A DNA stretch of 64,000 bases from Lachnospira pectinoschiza (GCF_900103815.1 NZ_FNHZ01000001.1:620001-684000); one strand, 5' to 3'; numbered from the stretch's first letter, positions 6,647-16,320 are shown. The notes: generated by a model not told the origin, from the sequence alone. Program-made: numbers and translations.

Positions 6647-9286
6647 ATGGAACAGTATAATGTTACAGGTATGAGCTGTGCTGCATGCCAGGCTAGAGTC
6701 GAGAAGGCTGTTAGCAAGGTAGAAGGCGTTGAGTCTTGTGCAGTTAGCTTACTTACTAATTCCATGGGCGTTACAGGTAATGCCAAGGAAGAGGATATAA
6801 TTAAGGCTATAACTAATGCAGGTTATGGAGCTAGTAAAAGAGATGATGGAAGCGCAGATTCAGAAGCTAATGGAAGCGACAAGGCAGGAGCTAGCACTCA
6901 TCGCACATCAAGTCAGACTAGAGGAATTGAAGAAAGTTTAGTAGATAGAGAAACTCCAGTACTTATTAAGAGATTAGTAAGCTCTATCGTATTTTTACTA
7001 GTGCTTATGTACTTTAGCATGGGCCATATGATGTTTAACTGGCCATTGCCTAGCTTTTTTGAAGGCAATCTAATGGCAATAGCCCTAGTTCAGATGCTTC
7101 TTGCAATTATTGTTATGTATATTAACAAGAAGTTCTTTGTTAGCGGCTTTAAGTCAGTAATTCACGGGGCTCCTAATATGGATACCCTTGTAGCCCTAGG
7201 TTCTGGCGTTTCCTTTGCATGGTCGTTAGTACTTGTCTTTGCCATGACAGATGCTCTAACTGCAGGAGATATGGAGAGATTACACTCATATGCTCACAAT
7301 CTCTATTTTGAGTCAGCAGCTATGATTGTCACACTTATTACAGTAGGTAAGCTACTTGAGTCTATTTCAAAGGGCAGAACAACAGACGCTCTTAAGGCAC
7401 TTTTAAAGCTTGCAGCTAAGAAGGCCAACGTAATTCGTGATGGGGTGGAAGTAGAAGTCCCAATCGAAGAGGTTATGGTAGGCGATATAGTAGCTGTTAG
7501 ACCTGGTGAAAATGTACCAATTGACGGATTTGTACTAGAGGGTAGCACAAGTATCGATGAGTCAGCCCTTACAGGTGAGAGTATTCCTGTGGATAAGGAA
7601 GTGAATGACACAGTATTTGCAGCTACAACTAATAGATCAGGCTTTATTAAGGTTAAGGCCACAAGAGTAGGTAGAGACACTTCTCTATCTAAGATTATTC
7701 AGATGGTATCTGATGCAGCAGCCACTAAAGCCCCTATAGCTAAGGTGGCAGATAAGGTTTCTGCTATATTTGTTCCAACAGTAATTGCTATTGCAGTGAT
7801 TACCTTTATTGTTTGGATGATACTTGGAGAAGATTTAGCATTTTCATTAGCAAGAGCAATTTCGGTGCTAGTAATTAGCTGTCCTTGTGCTCTTGGCCTT
7901 GCAACTCCAGTAGCCATTATGGTTGCCAGTGGTGTTGGGGCTAGAAACGGTGTTATGTTTAAGACAGCAGTTTCTATTGAAGAGACAGGAAAGATGCAGA
8001 TTGTAGCCCTTGATAAGACAGGAACAATCACTAAGGGCGAGCCAAGCCTTACAGATGTGATTATTGATAGCAAGGAAAGAATTGAAGATGTATTAAAATA
8101 TATCTATTCCCTTGAAATTAAATCAGAACATCCCCTTGCTAAAGCTATTGTAGATTACGCGAAGGATAAGGGTGTTGTAGAAGTTGAAATCACTGATTTT
8201 GAGGCGGTTTCAGGTAACGGTCTTAAGGGTAAATTAGCTGATGGCAGTTTAATTTATGCGGGTAATGAAAGCTTTATAAAGGGCAAGGCTCCAATCTTTA
8301 AGGAATTTAGCGATATGGCTAAGAAGCTATCAATTAGTGGAAAGACAGCCATTTTCTTAGCTAAGGATAATAATCTTTTAGCAATCCTTGGGGTGGCAGA
8401 TACAATTAAGGAAGATTCTGCAAGAGCTATTAAGGAGATGCGTGAAGCAGGCCTTAGAGTAGTAATGATAACAGGCGATAACGAGCTTACAGCCAAGGCA
8501 ATTGGTAAGGAAGCGGGGGTTGATGAGGTTATTGCTGGTGTCCTTCCAGAGGGTAAGGCCAAGGCAATTAATGAGCTAAAGGCTAAGGGCAAGGTCCTTA
8601 TGGTAGGAGATGGTATTAACGATGCCCCAGCCCTTGTGTCAGCAGATATGGGCTTTGCCATTGGTGCAGGTACTGACGTGGCTATTGAGTCAGCAGATGT
8701 GGTACTTATGAAGAGCAACTTATCAGACGTTGTTGGAGCTATTAAGCTTTCAAAGAAGGCTCTAAAGAATATTCATGAGAACTTATTCTGGGCTTTCATT
8801 TATAACATTATTGGAATTCCTCTTGCAGCAGGAGTTTATATACATCTCTTTGGTTGGAGCCTAAATCCTATGTTTGGCGCAGCAGCCATGAGTTTATCAA
8901 GCTTTTGTGTAGTAACTAACGCCCTTAGACTTAACTTCTTTAAGATGCAAAGGAAAGAAGAGAGGCTGGCAGTTAATGAAAATAGTGCTAATAATCTTCA
9001 AGTTAATCTAGAGAGTATAGAAGTTGATCTTGAAGATTTGCAAAATAAAGAATTAATTAAAGGAGAACAAACTATGAAAAAGACAATTAAGATTACAGGT
9101 ATGATGTGTGGACATTGCGAGGCTTCGGTTGTTAAGGCTCTTGAGGCTCTTGATGGTGTAAGCTCTGCAACAGCTAGCCATGAGGCAGGAGAAGCAGTAG
9201 TTGAGTTATCAGCTGATGTTGCTAATGACACATTAAAGGCAGCAGTAGAAGCTAAGGATTACACAGTAACAGACATTATTGGCTAA
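6647..9286 (+). CDS. copA: copper-exporting P1B-type ATPase with C-terminal CopZ-like domain
   Basis: 879 residues, larger than most CopA. In order: N-terminal heavy-metal-associated domain (C11-A-A-C14), a Ser/Gly/Asp linker, membrane helices, actuator TGES (309-312), the C412-P-C414 metal site in the membrane, phosphorylation site D456 (DKTGT), H495-P496 of the nucleotide domain, G-D-G-I-N-D at 654-659, final helices, and then a second metal-binding domain (C821-G-H-C824). It pumps Cu(I) out of the cytosol. The last 70 residues look like a free CopZ chaperone joined by an acidic linker, and an AAAGGAG site precedes the Met at 810. It is second in the csoR operon and is followed by a strong terminator. 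Confidence 0.95.
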   Translation: MEQYNVTGMSCAACQARVEKAVSKVEGVESCAVSLLTNSMGVTGNAKEEDIIKAITNAGYGASKRDDGSADSEANGSDKAGASTHRTSSQTRGIEESLVDRETPVLIKRLVSSIVFLLVLMYFSMGHMMFNWPLPSFFEGNLMAIALVQMLLAIIVMYINKKFFVSGFKSVIHGAPNMDTLVALGSGVSFAWSLVLVFAMTDALTAGDMERLHSYAHNLYFESAAMIVTLITVGKLLESISKGRTTDALKALLKLAAKKANVIRDGVEVEVPIEEVMVGDIVAVRPGENVPIDGFVLEGSTSIDESALTGESIPVDKEVNDTVFAATTNRSGFIKVKATRVGRDTSLSKIIQMVSDAAATKAPIAKVADKVSAIFVPTVIAIAVITFIVWMILGEDLAFSLARAISVLVISCPCALGLATPVAIMVASGVGARNGVMFKTAVSIEETGKMQIVALDKTGTITKGEPSLTDVIIDSKERIEDVLKYIYSLEIKSEHPLAKAIVDYAKDKGVVEVEITDFEAVSGNGLKGKLADGSLIYAGNESFIKGKAPIFKEFSDMAKKLSISGKTAIFLAKDNNLLAILGVADTIKEDSARAIKEMREAGLRVVMITGDNELTAKAIGKEAGVDEVIAGVLPEGKAKAINELKAKGKVLMVGDGINDAPALVSADMGFAIGAGTDVAIESADVVLMKSNLSDVVGAIKLSKKALKNIHENLFWAFIYNIIGIPLAAGVYIHLFGWSLNPMFGAAAMSLSSFCVVTNALRLNFFKMQRKEERLAVNENSANNLQVNLESIEVDLEDLQNKELIKGEQTMKKTIKITGMMCGHCEASVVKALEALDGVSSATASHEAGEAVVELSADVANDTLKAAVEAKDYTVTDIIG
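9074..9286 (+). CDS. copZ: candidate separate CopZ copper chaperone made from an internal start of copA
   Basis: In frame with copA. ATG 9074 (Met 810 of CopA) is preceded by AAAGGAGAA with an 8-base spacer, as good as any gene start in this window. The 70-residue product would be a complete ferredoxin-like heavy-metal-associated protein with GMMCGHC and the usual CopZ length. The stretch before it (about residues 770-809) looks like a linker, not like a membrane or catalytic part. Either two products are made from one gene, or a former copA/copZ pair fused by loss of the stop codon and kept the old ribosome site. The sequence cannot decide between these. Confidence 0.42.
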   Translation: MKKTIKITGMMCGHCEASVVKALEALDGVSSATASHEAGEAVVELSADVANDTLKAAVEAKDYTVTDIIG

Positions 9287-9314
9287 TCCTAACACAGGTG
9301 TAGATTACAAGCAT

Positions 9315-9359
9315 AAAGGATGTGGAGTATATGAAAATGTACTGTCCACATCCTTTTTT
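9315..9359 (+). terminator. intrinsic terminator of the csoR-copA operon
   Basis: AAAGGATGTGGA pairs with TCCACATCCTTT around an 18-20 base loop, followed by TTTTTT. Confidence 0.88.
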
Positions 9360-9397
9360 CATGCTTTATAGAAAGCTTTAGATATGTATTCTTTTGA

Positions 9398-9426
9398 TTG
9401 ATAAAATACATTAAAAGTGTTATAAT
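9398..9426 (+). promoter_or_regulatory. sigma-A promoter of the second chemotaxis receptor
   Basis: TTGATA (9398-9403), 17-base spacer, TATAAT (9421-9426); about 95 bases before the start codon. Confidence 0.75.
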
Positions 9427-9520
9427 AGTCCTAGTAAATTCGTGAACTATTAAATGTAGAGATACATTTTATTAACAAATAACAAAGCCAATCTTTGTTT
9501 ATATCTAGGAGGAAAAAGCT

Positions 9521-11257
9521 ATGTTTAAGCATCTTAACATCAGAACCAAGCTCATGGTAATGGTTTTCCCATTAGGCATACTTGGCATTTTTTTGACTGT
9601 CTATTTAGGCAGTTTAGTAAAAAGTTCTACTAAAGAGAGTGAAAAGATTTATTATGAGCAGCTTTATACCGTTAGTTCAGAGATCCTATCGGCAGATAGG
9701 GACATTTGTAGAGCTGCTACAGCAGAGCTATATTATGTGATTTATGCATCCTCAAGTTCAGATAAGGGTGCACAGCTAATTGAGAACTTCAATAGCTATT
9801 TAGCGCTTTGCGAAGAACATATTGGAAATGTGGAGAGCTTAATTGAGAAGTATCCAGAAATTGGAAGTCACAGCTATGAAAATACAACAATTAATAGCGC
9901 GATTGAATCCTTCTGGAGCTACTATAATAAAGGTTCTTCGGCATACGATTTTAATACTAATACCGGAGATATTTCGGTGCAGATGAATAGCATGATTTCT
10001 GCTAGAGACGAACTTGAGATTATTCAGGATATCATTACAGATTTTGCTACAGAATCAAAGACAGAGCATGAATCAGGAATCTCTAGTTCAGTTATTACTG
10101 TAAGCATTATTGCAACAATTCTTTACATAATCATAATCATTCTTGATACAATGATTATTAGATACATTAGAATCAACCTTATTAAGGTAGATGATGATAT
10201 TAATACTTTGGCTAACAACGATTTGGCCTTTGATCCATTTATCCTTGATAATAATGATGAGATTGGTTCTCTTTCAAAGTCAGCAGATAAGCTGCAGGAA
10301 GGCCTATCAGATATTGTTGGTCAGATTTATGACTCATCAGATAGCGTTTCTAATTCAAGTAGAAATATTTCACAGCTTGCATCACTTTGTAATGAGCAGA
10401 TTGAATCTGTTGCTTCCGCTGTTAATGATATGGCTCAAACAGCTACAACACAGGCAGGAGATATTACTCAGTTATCTAATAACATGAATGATATCCAGGG
10501 TCTTATTGATGAAAATGGACAGGCATCCCAGAACTTGGCAGATGCCTCTGGTGAAATTGATAACGTAACTTCAGAAGGTATGAAGGAAGTTGAGAGACTT
10601 ATGGAGGTTACAAAGGAATCTCTAGAGTCCTTCAATCAGATTTTCTCACTACTTACTGGAATTACAGATAGTGCTACAAAGATTGGCGAGGCAAGCTCCC
10701 TTATTACAGATATTGCTTCCCAGACAAATCTTCTTTCTTTAAATGCTTCTATTGAGGCAGCTCGTGCAGGCGAGGCAGGACGTGGATTCGCAGTTGTAGC
10801 TGAACAGATTAGACAGTTAGCTGAGCAGTCAGCAGAGTCAGCAAGCACAATCAATGAAATGTTAGATGCCTTAAAGAAGGCTAGTGATTTAGCGGATAGA
10901 CAAAGTAAGGTTGTTAAGGATAATGTTAATACACAGAGTGCTTCTGTTGAGGCAACAAGAGGCAAGTTTGTGGATATTGTAGATTCTATTAATAAGGTTA
11001 ATGAAGCCATTAGAAGAATCACAGATGTCAATGACGTTATTAATACAAACTTCTCGCAGGTTAATGACCTTGTAACTTCTCTTTCAGCTGCGGCTGAGGA
11101 AAATGCAGCAAGCAGTGAAGAGATTGCAGCAACTACAGATATGATTAAATCTAGTGTTGGAAATGTATACGAGGTATCAAAGGAAATCGATAAGGAAGCA
11201 GATTTACTTGCAGATGAGGTTAAACACTTTAAGATTAAGGGACATGAGAATAATTAG
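9521..11257 (+). CDS. methyl-accepting chemotaxis protein
   Basis: 578 residues with AGGAGG ribosome site. Layout: first membrane helix (about 10-31), extracellular four-helix-type sensor of about 155 residues with no recognised Cache signature, second membrane helix (about 188-212, very Ile-rich), HAMP, coiled coil with Q/E methylation-type sites, and the hairpin tip [21 protein letters not shown] block (here [20 protein letters not shown]). It signals through CheA/CheW. It is transcribed alone, with its own promoter and terminator. The ligand is unknown. The sensor differs from the other two receptors in this window, so the three report different stimuli. Confidence 0.95.
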   Translation: MFKHLNIRTKLMVMVFPLGILGIFLTVYLGSLVKSSTKESEKIYYEQLYTVSSEILSADRDICRAATAELYYVIYASSSSDKGAQLIENFNSYLALCEEHIGNVESLIEKYPEIGSHSYENTTINSAIESFWSYYNKGSSAYDFNTNTGDISVQMNSMISARDELEIIQDIITDFATESKTEHESGISSSVITVSIIATILYIIIIILDTMIIRYIRINLIKVDDDINTLANNDLAFDPFILDNNDEIGSLSKSADKLQEGLSDIVGQIYDSSDSVSNSSRNISQLASLCNEQIESVASAVNDMAQTATTQAGDITQLSNNMNDIQGLIDENGQASQNLADASGEIDNVTSEGMKEVERLMEVTKESLESFNQIFSLLTGITDSATKIGEASSLITDIASQTNLLSLNASIEAARAGEAGRGFAVVAEQIRQLAEQSAESASTINEMLDALKKASDLADRQSKVVKDNVNTQSASVEATRGKFVDIVDSINKVNEAIRRITDVNDVINTNFSQVNDLVTSLSAAAEENAASSEEIAATTDMIKSSVGNVYEVSKEIDKEADLLADEVKHFKIKGHENN

Positions 11258-11292
11258 AGAATTATACCATAAATATAAATACATTCCTTATG

Positions 11293-11331
11293 AAATCGGA
11301 ATCGTGCAAAATATGCACGATTCCGATTTTT
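11293..11331 (+). terminator. intrinsic terminator after the receptor
   Basis: A 16-bp perfect stem: AAATCGGAATCGTGCA (11293-11308) and TGCACGATTCCGATTT (11314-11329), 5-base loop, T tail. Confidence 0.9.
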
Positions 11332-11349
11332 AAAGTTCAATATAAAAAA

Positions 11350-11378
11350 TTGACCGAATTATTGAATTTCTATAGTAT
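11350..11378 (+). promoter_or_regulatory. possible promoter of the cation exchanger
   Basis: TTGACC (11350-11355), 17-base spacer, TAGTAT (11373-11378). The -35 is good, the -10 only fair. Confidence 0.45.
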
Positions 11379-11445
11379 TATATTATTGTTGCAAAATTAT
11401 GTAACTAAAAAAGGAAATTAAAGAAATTAAGTCGGAGGTTAGAAT

Positions 11446-12408
11446 ATGGATTTTTTAAGTCTTTTAAAGTTTATCCTATTTCTTGTTGTGGGATTTGCTC
11501 TCTTAGTTAAGGGCGCTGACTGGTTTGTTGAGGGTGCTGCAGGTGTAGCAGTAAAGCTTGGTATTCCAGAAATTATTGTAGGTTTAACAATTGTTGCCAT
11601 GGGTACTTCAGCTCCAGAAGCCGCTGTAAGTATTACATCAGCTTTTAAGGGCAGTGCCGATATTACAATTGGTAATGTAGTTGGTAGTAACATTATAAAT
11701 GTTGCTATTATTCTTGGTTTAACAGCGGTTATAACAACTGTTGCCGTTTTAAAGACAACAATCTTTATTGATATTCCATTTACACTTGTAGTAACACTTG
11801 TACTTTTAGTACTTGGTCTTGATGGTCAGGTTAGCAGAGTAGATGGTATTATTTTATGGGTATTATTTATAGGCTATCTTGCTTACTTATTTATCTGGAC
11901 TAAGAAGAATAAGGATAATGGCGAAGCAGAGGAATCAGATGAAATTGAAGCAGGTAAGAAATTACCAATCTGGAAGCTACTTTGCTTAATCGTTATTGGT
12001 GTTGTATTAATCGTCTTTGGTTCAAATGTAGCAGTAGATGGTGCTAAGGGAATTGCTAAGATTTGCGGTATGTCAGATAGACTTATTGGTCTTACAATCG
12101 TTGCACTAGGAACTTCACTTCCTGAACTTGTAACATCTGTTACAGCAGCAAGACGTGGTAACGCAGACCTTGCTGTTGGTAATATCGTTGGTAGTAACAT
12201 TTTCAATATCCTCTTTGTAGTAGGTACATCAGCACTTATTATTCCTGTTACTTTCCAGACTGCCTTTATTATAGATACAATCATAGCAGCAGTAGTTATG
12301 GTTCTTTTATTCCTTTGTGTTGTAAGAAAGAAGGAACTTAATAGACTAGGCGGTTTTGTGTTACTAATTTCCTACCTTGCTTACTTTATTTATTTGCTTG
12401 TAAAGTAG
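11446..12408 (+). CDS. calcium/sodium antiporter of the CaCA family (YrbG-like)
   Basis: 320 residues, about ten membrane helices in two inverted halves. Both alpha repeats are visible: VAMGTSAPEAAVS...GNVVGSNIINV in the first half and VALGTSLPELVTS...GNIVGSNIFNI in the second; the acidic residues of the G-T-S-x-P-E motifs bind the cation. A charged cytosolic loop (about residues 148-172, rich in Lys and Glu) separates the halves. It exchanges Ca2+ for Na+ or H+. Ribosome site GGAGG. No partner gene; its own weak promoter and the next gene's separate promoter suggest single-gene transcription. Confidence 0.93.
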   Translation: MDFLSLLKFILFLVVGFALLVKGADWFVEGAAGVAVKLGIPEIIVGLTIVAMGTSAPEAAVSITSAFKGSADITIGNVVGSNIINVAIILGLTAVITTVAVLKTTIFIDIPFTLVVTLVLLVLGLDGQVSRVDGIILWVLFIGYLAYLFIWTKKNKDNGEAEESDEIEAGKKLPIWKLLCLIVIGVVLIVFGSNVAVDGAKGIAKICGMSDRLIGLTIVALGTSLPELVTSVTAARRGNADLAVGNIVGSNIFNILFVVGTSALIIPVTFQTAFIIDTIIAAVVMVLLFLCVVRKKELNRLGGFVLLISYLAYFIYLLVK

Positions 12409-12417
12409 CATAATTAC

Positions 12418-12446
12418 TTGATTAAAACAGCTGCAATAGTTATAAT
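12418..12446 (+). promoter_or_regulatory. sigma-A promoter of the HD-GYP gene
   Basis: TTGATT (12418-12423), 17-base spacer, TATAAT (12441-12446), 35 bases before the start codon. Confidence 0.75.
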
Positions 12447-12481
12447 ATAGTTAAATCATTTGTTGTAAAGGGGAGGAGTCT

Positions 12482-14491
12482 ATGAACGTTGGTTTACTAG
12501 TGTTATATTGGGCAGCAGCTGTAATGTTAATCGGACTCATGATTAAAGTATACAAAGAACATGAAGCTATAGGTAAAAGTTTACTTATGGCTTCATTTTG
12601 TGCTATTGGATCAATTCTTAGTTATTCTGTAAATTTTCTGACTAACGATTACACAGCAATGTCCATAGGCGTTAGTATCAATTTAATTTTCCAAGATTAT
12701 TTACTTATTAGTTTGCTTCACTACTGTGTGGATTTTACAAGACTTAGAAATCGTTATTTAACAGTAGTTGAGTGGATTTTTATTATTGTAGGGCTTGCAG
12801 ATGCCTTCGTGTTTATTATGAACATTTTCAATGAAAGAGCACTAAAATTTAGCTATAACATGGTGGGTAACTGCTACGTTTTAGGCTATGAGGCAAGTAC
12901 AGGCTTTGCAATTCATGCTATCTATGACATTTTCATTTTGGCATTTATTATATCTGTATTATTTATAAAATGTCTTCGAATCCCTTATGTTTACTGGGGA
13001 AGATACAGTTCTTTAATAATTGGTGGCATATTAGTTTTATTAGTAAAGTATCTTTTTATTTCAGATTATGTGGATATTCGATTTGATATTTCTATACTTT
13101 TTTATGCACTACTTGGTATATTACTTTACTGGAACACCTTTTGGTATTCAAAAAAGAATATGCTTAGTATAACTCATACCATGATTATAGATCACATGAG
13201 AGTGCCGGTAATTCTTTTTGATTATGAGGGCGTAGTTGCGGATTTTAATACAGCCCTAGCAGAGATTTTCCCAGATATTGAGCTTGATAACAGGGATCAG
13301 ACTATTGAATGGTTTATCTTTAATAAAAAATGTAAAGACCTTGCCACAAAGATTGAATTTACTTGGACTGTTAATGAAAGAATTTATGAGTGTAAGGTTC
13401 ACAAGCTTTATAGTGGTGCGAAGAGATTACTAGGGGTAATCCTTGTAATGCAGGATGTAACGGATTTAACAAAGGCCTATGATGACTTGGAAAGATCAGT
13501 TACCTTTGATGCCCTAACAGGACTTTATAACAAGCGCAGCTTTTATAGAGAGTGTGCAAAAAATCTAAACAACTACCTTACAATCTGCGTCACAGATATA
13601 GATAATTTAAGCCGTATTAATGACAATTACGGTCAGGACGTGGGAGATAGAGTACTTATGGGTTTCGCCAACATTTTAACAGAAAAAACTTCTAAGAAGG
13701 ACTTCATAGCACGTCTTGATGGCGGTAACATCGTAATCCTTTCAAGAAAGAGGGATAAGGCATTATACCTTGAGATGGAAGAGATTATGGAGACAATTCA
13801 GAAGCGACTTTCTACAAAGAAGATGAGAGTTACTGCGGAATTTGGTCTTGTGGCTCTTAATAAAAATGAACCAGTTGACACCAATGTAAACATCGCCATA
13901 ACTTCTATGCGTAATAAGAAAATGTTGTCGAAGGATTCAGCTAGAAGTTCCCTTGTGGGCTCTCTAAAGCAGGGACTTAACGAGTATGACACAGATGCTG
14001 ATAAGCAGATTGAAAGAGAGAGAATTCTTTGTAATAAATTTGCATTGGCTCTTGATTTAACAGAATTAGAGATAGGACAGCTAGCTATGCTTGCTACTCT
14101 TCATGATATTGGTAAGGTTTCAATTCCAAACTCTGTGCTTATGAAAAATGGAGCACTCAACGAGGATGAGAAGGCGCTTATGAGAACTCATCCAGAAAAG
14201 GGTTATAGAATTGCAAAGGCAGCCAAGGAGCTTGAAGGCATCGCCGATGCCATTCGTTCACATCATGAAAGATATGATGGTAGCGGCTATCCTGATGGCC
14301 TTAAAGGAGAGGACATTCCCCTCCTTGCAAGAATCTTTTCTATTGTAGATGCTTACGATGCCATGACCCACGACAGACCATATAGAAAGACTCTTACAAA
14401 GGAAGAGGCTGTAAAAGAACTTAGAGAATTTAGCGGAAGCCAGTTTGATCCAAAGCTAGTGGAGGTTTTTGTAACTAAGGTTATAAGATAG
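12482..14491 (+). CDS. membrane c-di-GMP phosphodiesterase: 7TM sensor, degenerate GGDEF, HD-GYP
   Basis: 669 residues. N-terminal half has seven to eight hydrophobic helices (about 1-225) like the histidine-kinase-type 7TM sensor, then a PAS-like segment (about 235-330), a GGDEF-fold domain (about 338-495) and an HD-GYP domain (about 510-669). In the GGDEF domain the signature is D413-G-G-N-I-V, so cyclase activity is not expected; it may bind GTP as a regulator. The HD-GYP domain is intact: H541-D542, H594-H595-E-R, and D-G-S-G-Y-P. It should hydrolyse c-di-GMP in response to a signal sensed in the membrane. GGGGAGG ribosome site. It lies among chemotaxis receptors, consistent with control of motility versus surface growth. 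Confidence 0.93.
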   Translation: MNVGLLVLYWAAAVMLIGLMIKVYKEHEAIGKSLLMASFCAIGSILSYSVNFLTNDYTAMSIGVSINLIFQDYLLISLLHYCVDFTRLRNRYLTVVEWIFIIVGLADAFVFIMNIFNERALKFSYNMVGNCYVLGYEASTGFAIHAIYDIFILAFIISVLFIKCLRIPYVYWGRYSSLIIGGILVLLVKYLFISDYVDIRFDISILFYALLGILLYWNTFWYSKKNMLSITHTMIIDHMRVPVILFDYEGVVADFNTALAEIFPDIELDNRDQTIEWFIFNKKCKDLATKIEFTWTVNERIYECKVHKLYSGAKRLLGVILVMQDVTDLTKAYDDLERSVTFDALTGLYNKRSFYRECAKNLNNYLTICVTDIDNLSRINDNYGQDVGDRVLMGFANILTEKTSKKDFIARLDGGNIVILSRKRDKALYLEMEEIMETIQKRLSTKKMRVTAEFGLVALNKNEPVDTNVNIAITSMRNKKMLSKDSARSSLVGSLKQGLNEYDTDADKQIERERILCNKFALALDLTELEIGQLAMLATLHDIGKVSIPNSVLMKNGALNEDEKALMRTHPEKGYRIAKAAKELEGIADAIRSHHERYDGSGYPDGLKGEDIPLLARIFSIVDAYDAMTHDRPYRKTLTKEEAVKELREFSGSQFDPKLVEVFVTKVIR

Positions 14492-14517
14492 GATTTTTGT
14501 GACTTGTTAATTTATAT

Positions 14518-14632
14518 CCGATTCGGTAAGGTTTGCTTTTGTGGGCGACATTGGCTTATGAATCGGCGATTGAACGCAGTGCCACTGCGTTCATAGGTAA
14601 GTAGCGAAGCGGATTCCGAATGTCCGCTTTAC
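14518..14632 (+). repeat. nested-palindrome element, short copy (E1)
   Basis: Begins 26 bases after the HD-GYP stop. CCGATTC (14518) can pair with GAATCGG (14560-14566). Then GAACGCAGTG and CACTGCGTTC form a near-perfect palindrome (14572-14592) with a one-base loop, followed by a 34-base block (14599-14632) containing GCGGATTCCGAATGTCCGC. That block is identical to 19901-19934, and the 16 bases 14579-14594 equal 19881-19896. No ORF runs through it. Confidence 0.75.
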
Positions 14633-14655
14633 AAAATAAAGAGTGGGGGAGCACT

Positions 14656-15237
14656 ATGAAAAAGACGGGAAGACATAATTTCAAATCTAAAACAGAGCAA
14701 AATCTCATATCCATAGGAATTGGCCTAGTGATTGGCATTGTGCTGATTATATCCATAATCGGAGTAATACAGCTAATGAACAAGAACAAAAGCAAAATAA
14801 AGCCAAAGACCTTTAGCTATGAGATTGATGAAAATGATGAAGTTACCATTCTTGGCTTATCGGACTGGGGAAAGGATGCCGCCCTTGTGGTTATTCCAGA
14901 GACTATTGATGGAAAGCGAGTTGAGTCAATTGCAGACAATGCCTTTAGCGACAACAACAATATAACCAGCATCAGCCTTCCAAATGGCCTTGAAAAGATA
15001 GGCAACAGAGCTTTTTATAATTGCAGTAAGCTAACTGAAATCACGCTGCCGGATAGCCTAATTTCCGTAGGCTCTGAGTGCTTTGCAAATTGTGGTGTAA
15101 CTACAATTCGCTTCCCGAAAAACATGGTAAGCATAGGAATTAACGCTTGCCTAAATATTGAAAATGTAGAGTATTATAGCGACTTTGTCACAGGAGCCCC
15201 TTGGGGCGCAGCTAATGCAACGGCTGTGACAGAATAG
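14656..15237 (+). CDS. membrane-anchored leucine-rich repeat protein (BspA/LRR_5 type)
   Basis: 193 residues. ATG 14656 follows GTGGGGGAG; an in-frame ATG at 14620 falls within the palindromic repeat and has no ribosome site. One membrane anchor near residues 22-45, then about three copies of the BspA-type repeat (pattern I-x-x-x-A-F-x-x-x-x-x-I-x-x-I-x-L-P). The repeats are shorter in number than in typical BspA-like surface proteins, so this may be a small outside-facing domain on a stalk. The positively charged N-terminus suggests an N-in, C-out topology. Role unknown; binding to host or bacterial proteins is what the family often does. Confidence 0.8.
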   Translation: MKKTGRHNFKSKTEQNLISIGIGLVIGIVLIISIIGVIQLMNKNKSKIKPKTFSYEIDENDEVTILGLSDWGKDAALVVIPETIDGKRVESIADNAFSDNNNITSISLPNGLEKIGNRAFYNCSKLTEITLPDSLISVGSECFANCGVTTIRFPKNMVSIGINACLNIENVEYYSDFVTGAPWGAANATAVTE

Positions 15238-15274
15238 TGGGGCTAGATACATTTTCATAATTTAAGTCAAAAAT

Positions 15275-15320
15275 AAGCCAACTAACGGATTGCAAATGCT
15301 TTCAATTAGTTGGCTTTTAT
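15275..15320. terminator. bidirectional terminator between convergent genes
   Basis: AAGCCAACTAA (15275-15285) pairs with TTAGTTGGCTT (15306-15316). It is flanked by T-runs on the plus side and A-runs on the other, so it serves the LRR gene and the minus-strand hydrolase. Confidence 0.8.
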
Positions 15321-15384
15321 TATTGTTATGATTGAACGCTTTTCTTCTATAGCTTAAGTCTTAAGTCTCGAACCGGCGCAGTTT

Positions 15385-16320
15385 CTACTTTCCAAGCTGG
15401 ACTAAAATCCAATTTAAAATATCCTGATAAACTGTCTCTCTATCAAGCTCGTTTAAAATCTCGTGGCGGTCGCCCTCGTAGAGCTTAAGAGTAATGTTGT
15501 TAATGCGCTTAGAATATCTTTGATAGAGCTTCTTCACATCCTTAGCATAGCCACCTACCGGATCCATAGTGCCGGAAGCCATAAGCATAGGCAAATCTGC
15601 TGGAATCTTGTCGATGTTGTGCTGCTTTGAGATATACTTGATAGTTCTAAACATACCCTTGTAGGCATTGATTGTGAATAGGAAAGTGCAGTATTTATCG
15701 TGCACGTAGCGGTCCACAATCTCCTCGTCGCGGCTAATCCAGTCGCTAGGAGTCTTTGGATTCTTGATTTTATTGTTGTAACTTGACATCATGGCATTTG
15801 CAAGAAGCTGTGAGCGGTGACGCTCCCCCTTAAATAAGCCGATAATGTTAGTTAATGTTAATGCAAATGAAATCAATGGCTTTGCCTGGTTTCCTGTGCC
15901 GGAAAGAATCACGCCATCAAGTTCGTCTCCGTAAATGCTAATGTACTTTCTTGTCATAAAAGAGCCCATGCTGTGGCCTAATAGAAAATATGGCACATTA
16001 GGGTATTTCACCTTGATTATGTTAGTTAAGTGATGCATGTCGTGAACCAGCGCATTCTCTGGATTCTCGTGTCTAAAGTAGCCTAAGTCCTCCTCGCAGC
16101 TTGCAGTATGACCGTGTCCCAGATGGTCATTGCCTACCACTAAGATTCCTGCTTGTGTAAGAAAATGTGCAAAGTCCGCATATCTTTCGATATACTCCAC
16201 CATGCCATGCGCAATCTGTAAAATTGCAATTGGTTTTGGATAAAGAGCCTTATCAGGCTTCCAAATCATCACGTGTACATTTGATTTTTGGTCACATGAT
16301 ATAAAGTTTCGTTCTCCCAT
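15385..16320 (-). CDS. alpha/beta hydrolase, monoacylglycerol-lipase type
   Basis: 311 residues from ATG 16320, which has AAAGGA about 12 bases upstream; an ATG seven codons earlier (16341) has its GAGG too close. Serine hydrolase of the lysophospholipase/monoglyceride-lipase group (Hydrolase_4): A-H-G-M oxyanion strand, nucleophile elbow G-H-S-M-G-S, acid D in G-T-M-D-P-V-G, and the final histidine in G-D-R-H-E-I-L. No signal peptide, so it works in the cytosol on lipid or small ester substrates. It is alone on the minus strand with its own promoter and a shared terminator. Confidence 0.9.
   Translation of the reverse strand: MGERNFISCDQKSNVHVMIWKPDKALYPKPIAILQIAHGMVEYIERYADFAHFLTQAGILVVGNDHLGHGHTASCEEDLGYFRHENPENALVHDMHHLTNIIKVKYPNVPYFLLGHSMGSFMTRKYISIYGDELDGVILSGTGNQAKPLISFALTLTNIIGLFKGERHRSQLLANAMMSSYNNKIKNPKTPSDWISRDEEIVDRYVHDKYCTFLFTINAYKGMFRTIKYISKQHNIDKIPADLPMLMASGTMDPVGGYAKDVKKLYQRYSKRINNITLKLYEGDRHEILNELDRETVYQDILNWILVQLGK

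Noticed and set aside
7303..8718. Three long minus-strand frames opposite copA
   Set aside because: Alternate-frame shadows of the ATPase: Ser/Thr/Ala-rich products expected from reversed codons.
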